Assembly: GCA_963808455.1 (NCBI GenBank)
Contig: CAWEHT010000161.1
Span: 1 to 6,546 of the forward strand
Source of the DNA: CAWEHT01 sp963808455
Lineage (GTDB): Bacteria > Chloroflexota > Anaerolineae > CG2-30-64-16
Direction: 5' to 3'
Length of the DNA: 6,546 nt
Within the stretch, counting starts at the first letter, position 1. Each line of letters begins with the position of its first letter. This document shows positions 5,479-6,546 of the stretch, piece after piece. A model generated the notes under the pieces. That model made no database searches and had not been told where the DNA came from. It worked only from the letters and a program-made list of their open reading frames with translations. The position numbers were made by a program, and so were the translations under genes.

Positions 5479-6546
5479 CTACAGATCCAACTTGTCCTGC
5501 TCCGCCAGATCGTCCTGCCAGCGACCGAGGTCGTCATAGCGGCGTGCCGATCGTCTCCAGGAGCCACGCCACTCTCGGCCATTGTGCCCTCACGATATCG
5601 GCGTAGCCCCGGTACTGGCTCGCCAGCACACGCTCAAGATCGCCGCCTGCATATATGGCCCGCGTGGTTACACCGCGCATGTTGTTGCGTTCCATTGCCA
5701 CACCGTCATCGACATCATCGCTTGCCAGTTTCTCAATGACGTTGCGCACGGCGCGCTCCGGCCAGCCGTGGTCTACCAAATCTTCCGGCGCGTGCGCAAG
5801 AAGCTGTCCGATAAACTGGTCGGCGACGACGGCCCGATCCTGTTCGACCGCCTTCCGACGAACCTCGTCGATCCATTCAAGGATCGTCTCCTCGGCCACC
5901 TCCCCGCCTACCCTCTTGCCGGGCAGCATGTGCATGCCTTTTAGGAGGCGATACCCCAGCTCTGCCCTCGTCTGCCTCTCAGGAGACAGCTGCGCATCCT
6001 GACTCCCGTCTCTATGGGCGGGCAAGAACACGTCGCAGAGGATATCAACGAAGAAGCCTGGATCTTCTGCCAGGAATTCGTGGATGGTCAGTCCACGAGC
6101 ATCTGCCAGGTCGAGGATTGGCAACGCCTGGTACTCTCTGCGTGCTACCTCGAGCGGTGAGAGATCTGTCCGCTTGTGTAATTCTGCGAAGAACGCGACC
6201 ACATCGTACGGAGTAATGCCGAGCCGCGCAGCTTCCTCGGATGTCTGGGCTTGAGCCAGCTCAATCATCGCTGCGTCCAGCAGCCGCACGAGCACGTCGG
6301 TGGGCACGTCTGACGCCCGCAACGCGACACGGATCGAAGGCGTGGCTAGCACGCCCCGCGGAGATCAGATGGTCGATCTGGTAGGCTTGCTCGTCTGGAC
6401 CCCCTTCAATGATTGAGAGCGGCTTCCGTTGCCAGTATTCAGTGGCAACACCCAGGGTTTCGGCGTCCTTCCAGGTTGCTCTTGCATCTGGCCACCACAG
6501 CAGCAGGATGGCGACCATCCCCGGCGGCCAATTGCCAGCAATACAT
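5479..6546 (-). pseudogene. C-terminal part of a large conserved hypothetical protein, two frameshifts, 5' end beyond the window
   Basis: About 354 residues are visible; the start lies past the right edge. The first frame reads from the edge (AGNWPPGMVAILLLWWPDAR, then TWKDAETLG, EYWQR) to about SAGRASHAFD. Near 6326-6331 one base must be dropped to continue as VALRASDVPTDVLVRLL. The second frame carries most of the protein: ELGYRLLKGMHMLPG, WIDEVRRKA, ADQFIGQLLAHAPE, VIEKL, NNMRGVTTRAIYAGGDLERV, YRGYADIV, and WPRVAWLLETI. It meets a stop at 5534. Dropping one base at 5546-5548 (minus-strand ATCGGC to ATCGC) yields ARRYDDLGRWQDDLAEQ and a stop at 5479. From memory this layout (LL-G-LPG, IG-LLAHAP, RGVT-R----GG--ER, WPR-A-LL--IA--Y) recurs at the end of very large uncharacterised proteins of Actinobacteria and Chloroflexota; I cannot name a domain or function. 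Helix-rich, cytoplasmic. With both shifts removed, the visible length is exactly divisible into codons. Confidence 0.6.

Noticed and set aside
4968..5582. 204-residue minus-strand open frame across the MNT region
   Set aside because: It conflicts with the MNT motifs on the other strand and with the restored end of the large hypothetical gene; composition is Arg/Cys/Ser-rich with no recognisable pattern.

Overview
The window is about 65% GC and looks like a chromosomal stretch from an environmental bacterium. Chloroflexota is my best guess, at low to moderate confidence. The reasons are a secreted DUF2207 membrane protein with a Gly-rich tail, a secreted protein with an Ala/Pro/Ser/Thr linker, and accessory MNT and large conserved hypothetical genes. 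No rRNA, tRNA, CRISPR array, transposase or phage structural gene was seen.

Layout. (1) 25-1959, minus: a DUF2207-type membrane protein (signal peptide, extracytoplasmic domain, three membrane segments, Gly-rich tail). (2) 1960-2377: a regulatory intergenic stretch. It holds a sigma70-like promoter with a 19-bp palindrome exactly filling the gap between its -35 and -10 boxes, a cluster of inverted repeats with degenerate CGCGGAT motifs, and a strong intrinsic terminator for the next gene upstream. (3) 2378-3478, minus: a secreted protein built from two copies of one beta-rich domain joined by a linker of five 12-residue repeats. It has a consensus TTGACA promoter. (4) 3479-3909: a divergent promoter region. 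(5) 3910-4827, plus: an intact PhzF-family epimerase/isomerase-like enzyme with its Glu/His/Asp active-site signature. (6) 4833-5280, plus: a small unrecognised gene overlapping an MNT-type nucleotidyltransferase, an arrangement resembling a toxin-antitoxin pair. Both reading frames appear broken. (7) 5281-5478: a convergent intergenic stretch with nothing recognisable. (8) 5479-6546, minus: the C-terminal part of a large conserved hypothetical protein running off the right edge, with two apparent frameshifts.

The most striking feature of the right-hand third is that four separate places between 4833 and 6546 each need removal of one base to restore a sensible protein, always in the same sense, while the three genes to the left are intact. 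Either the accessory segment is decaying or this part of the assembly carries insertion errors. The left half looks like two separately transcribed envelope genes, the first of them probably repressor-controlled. I see no convincing single pathway uniting all the genes.
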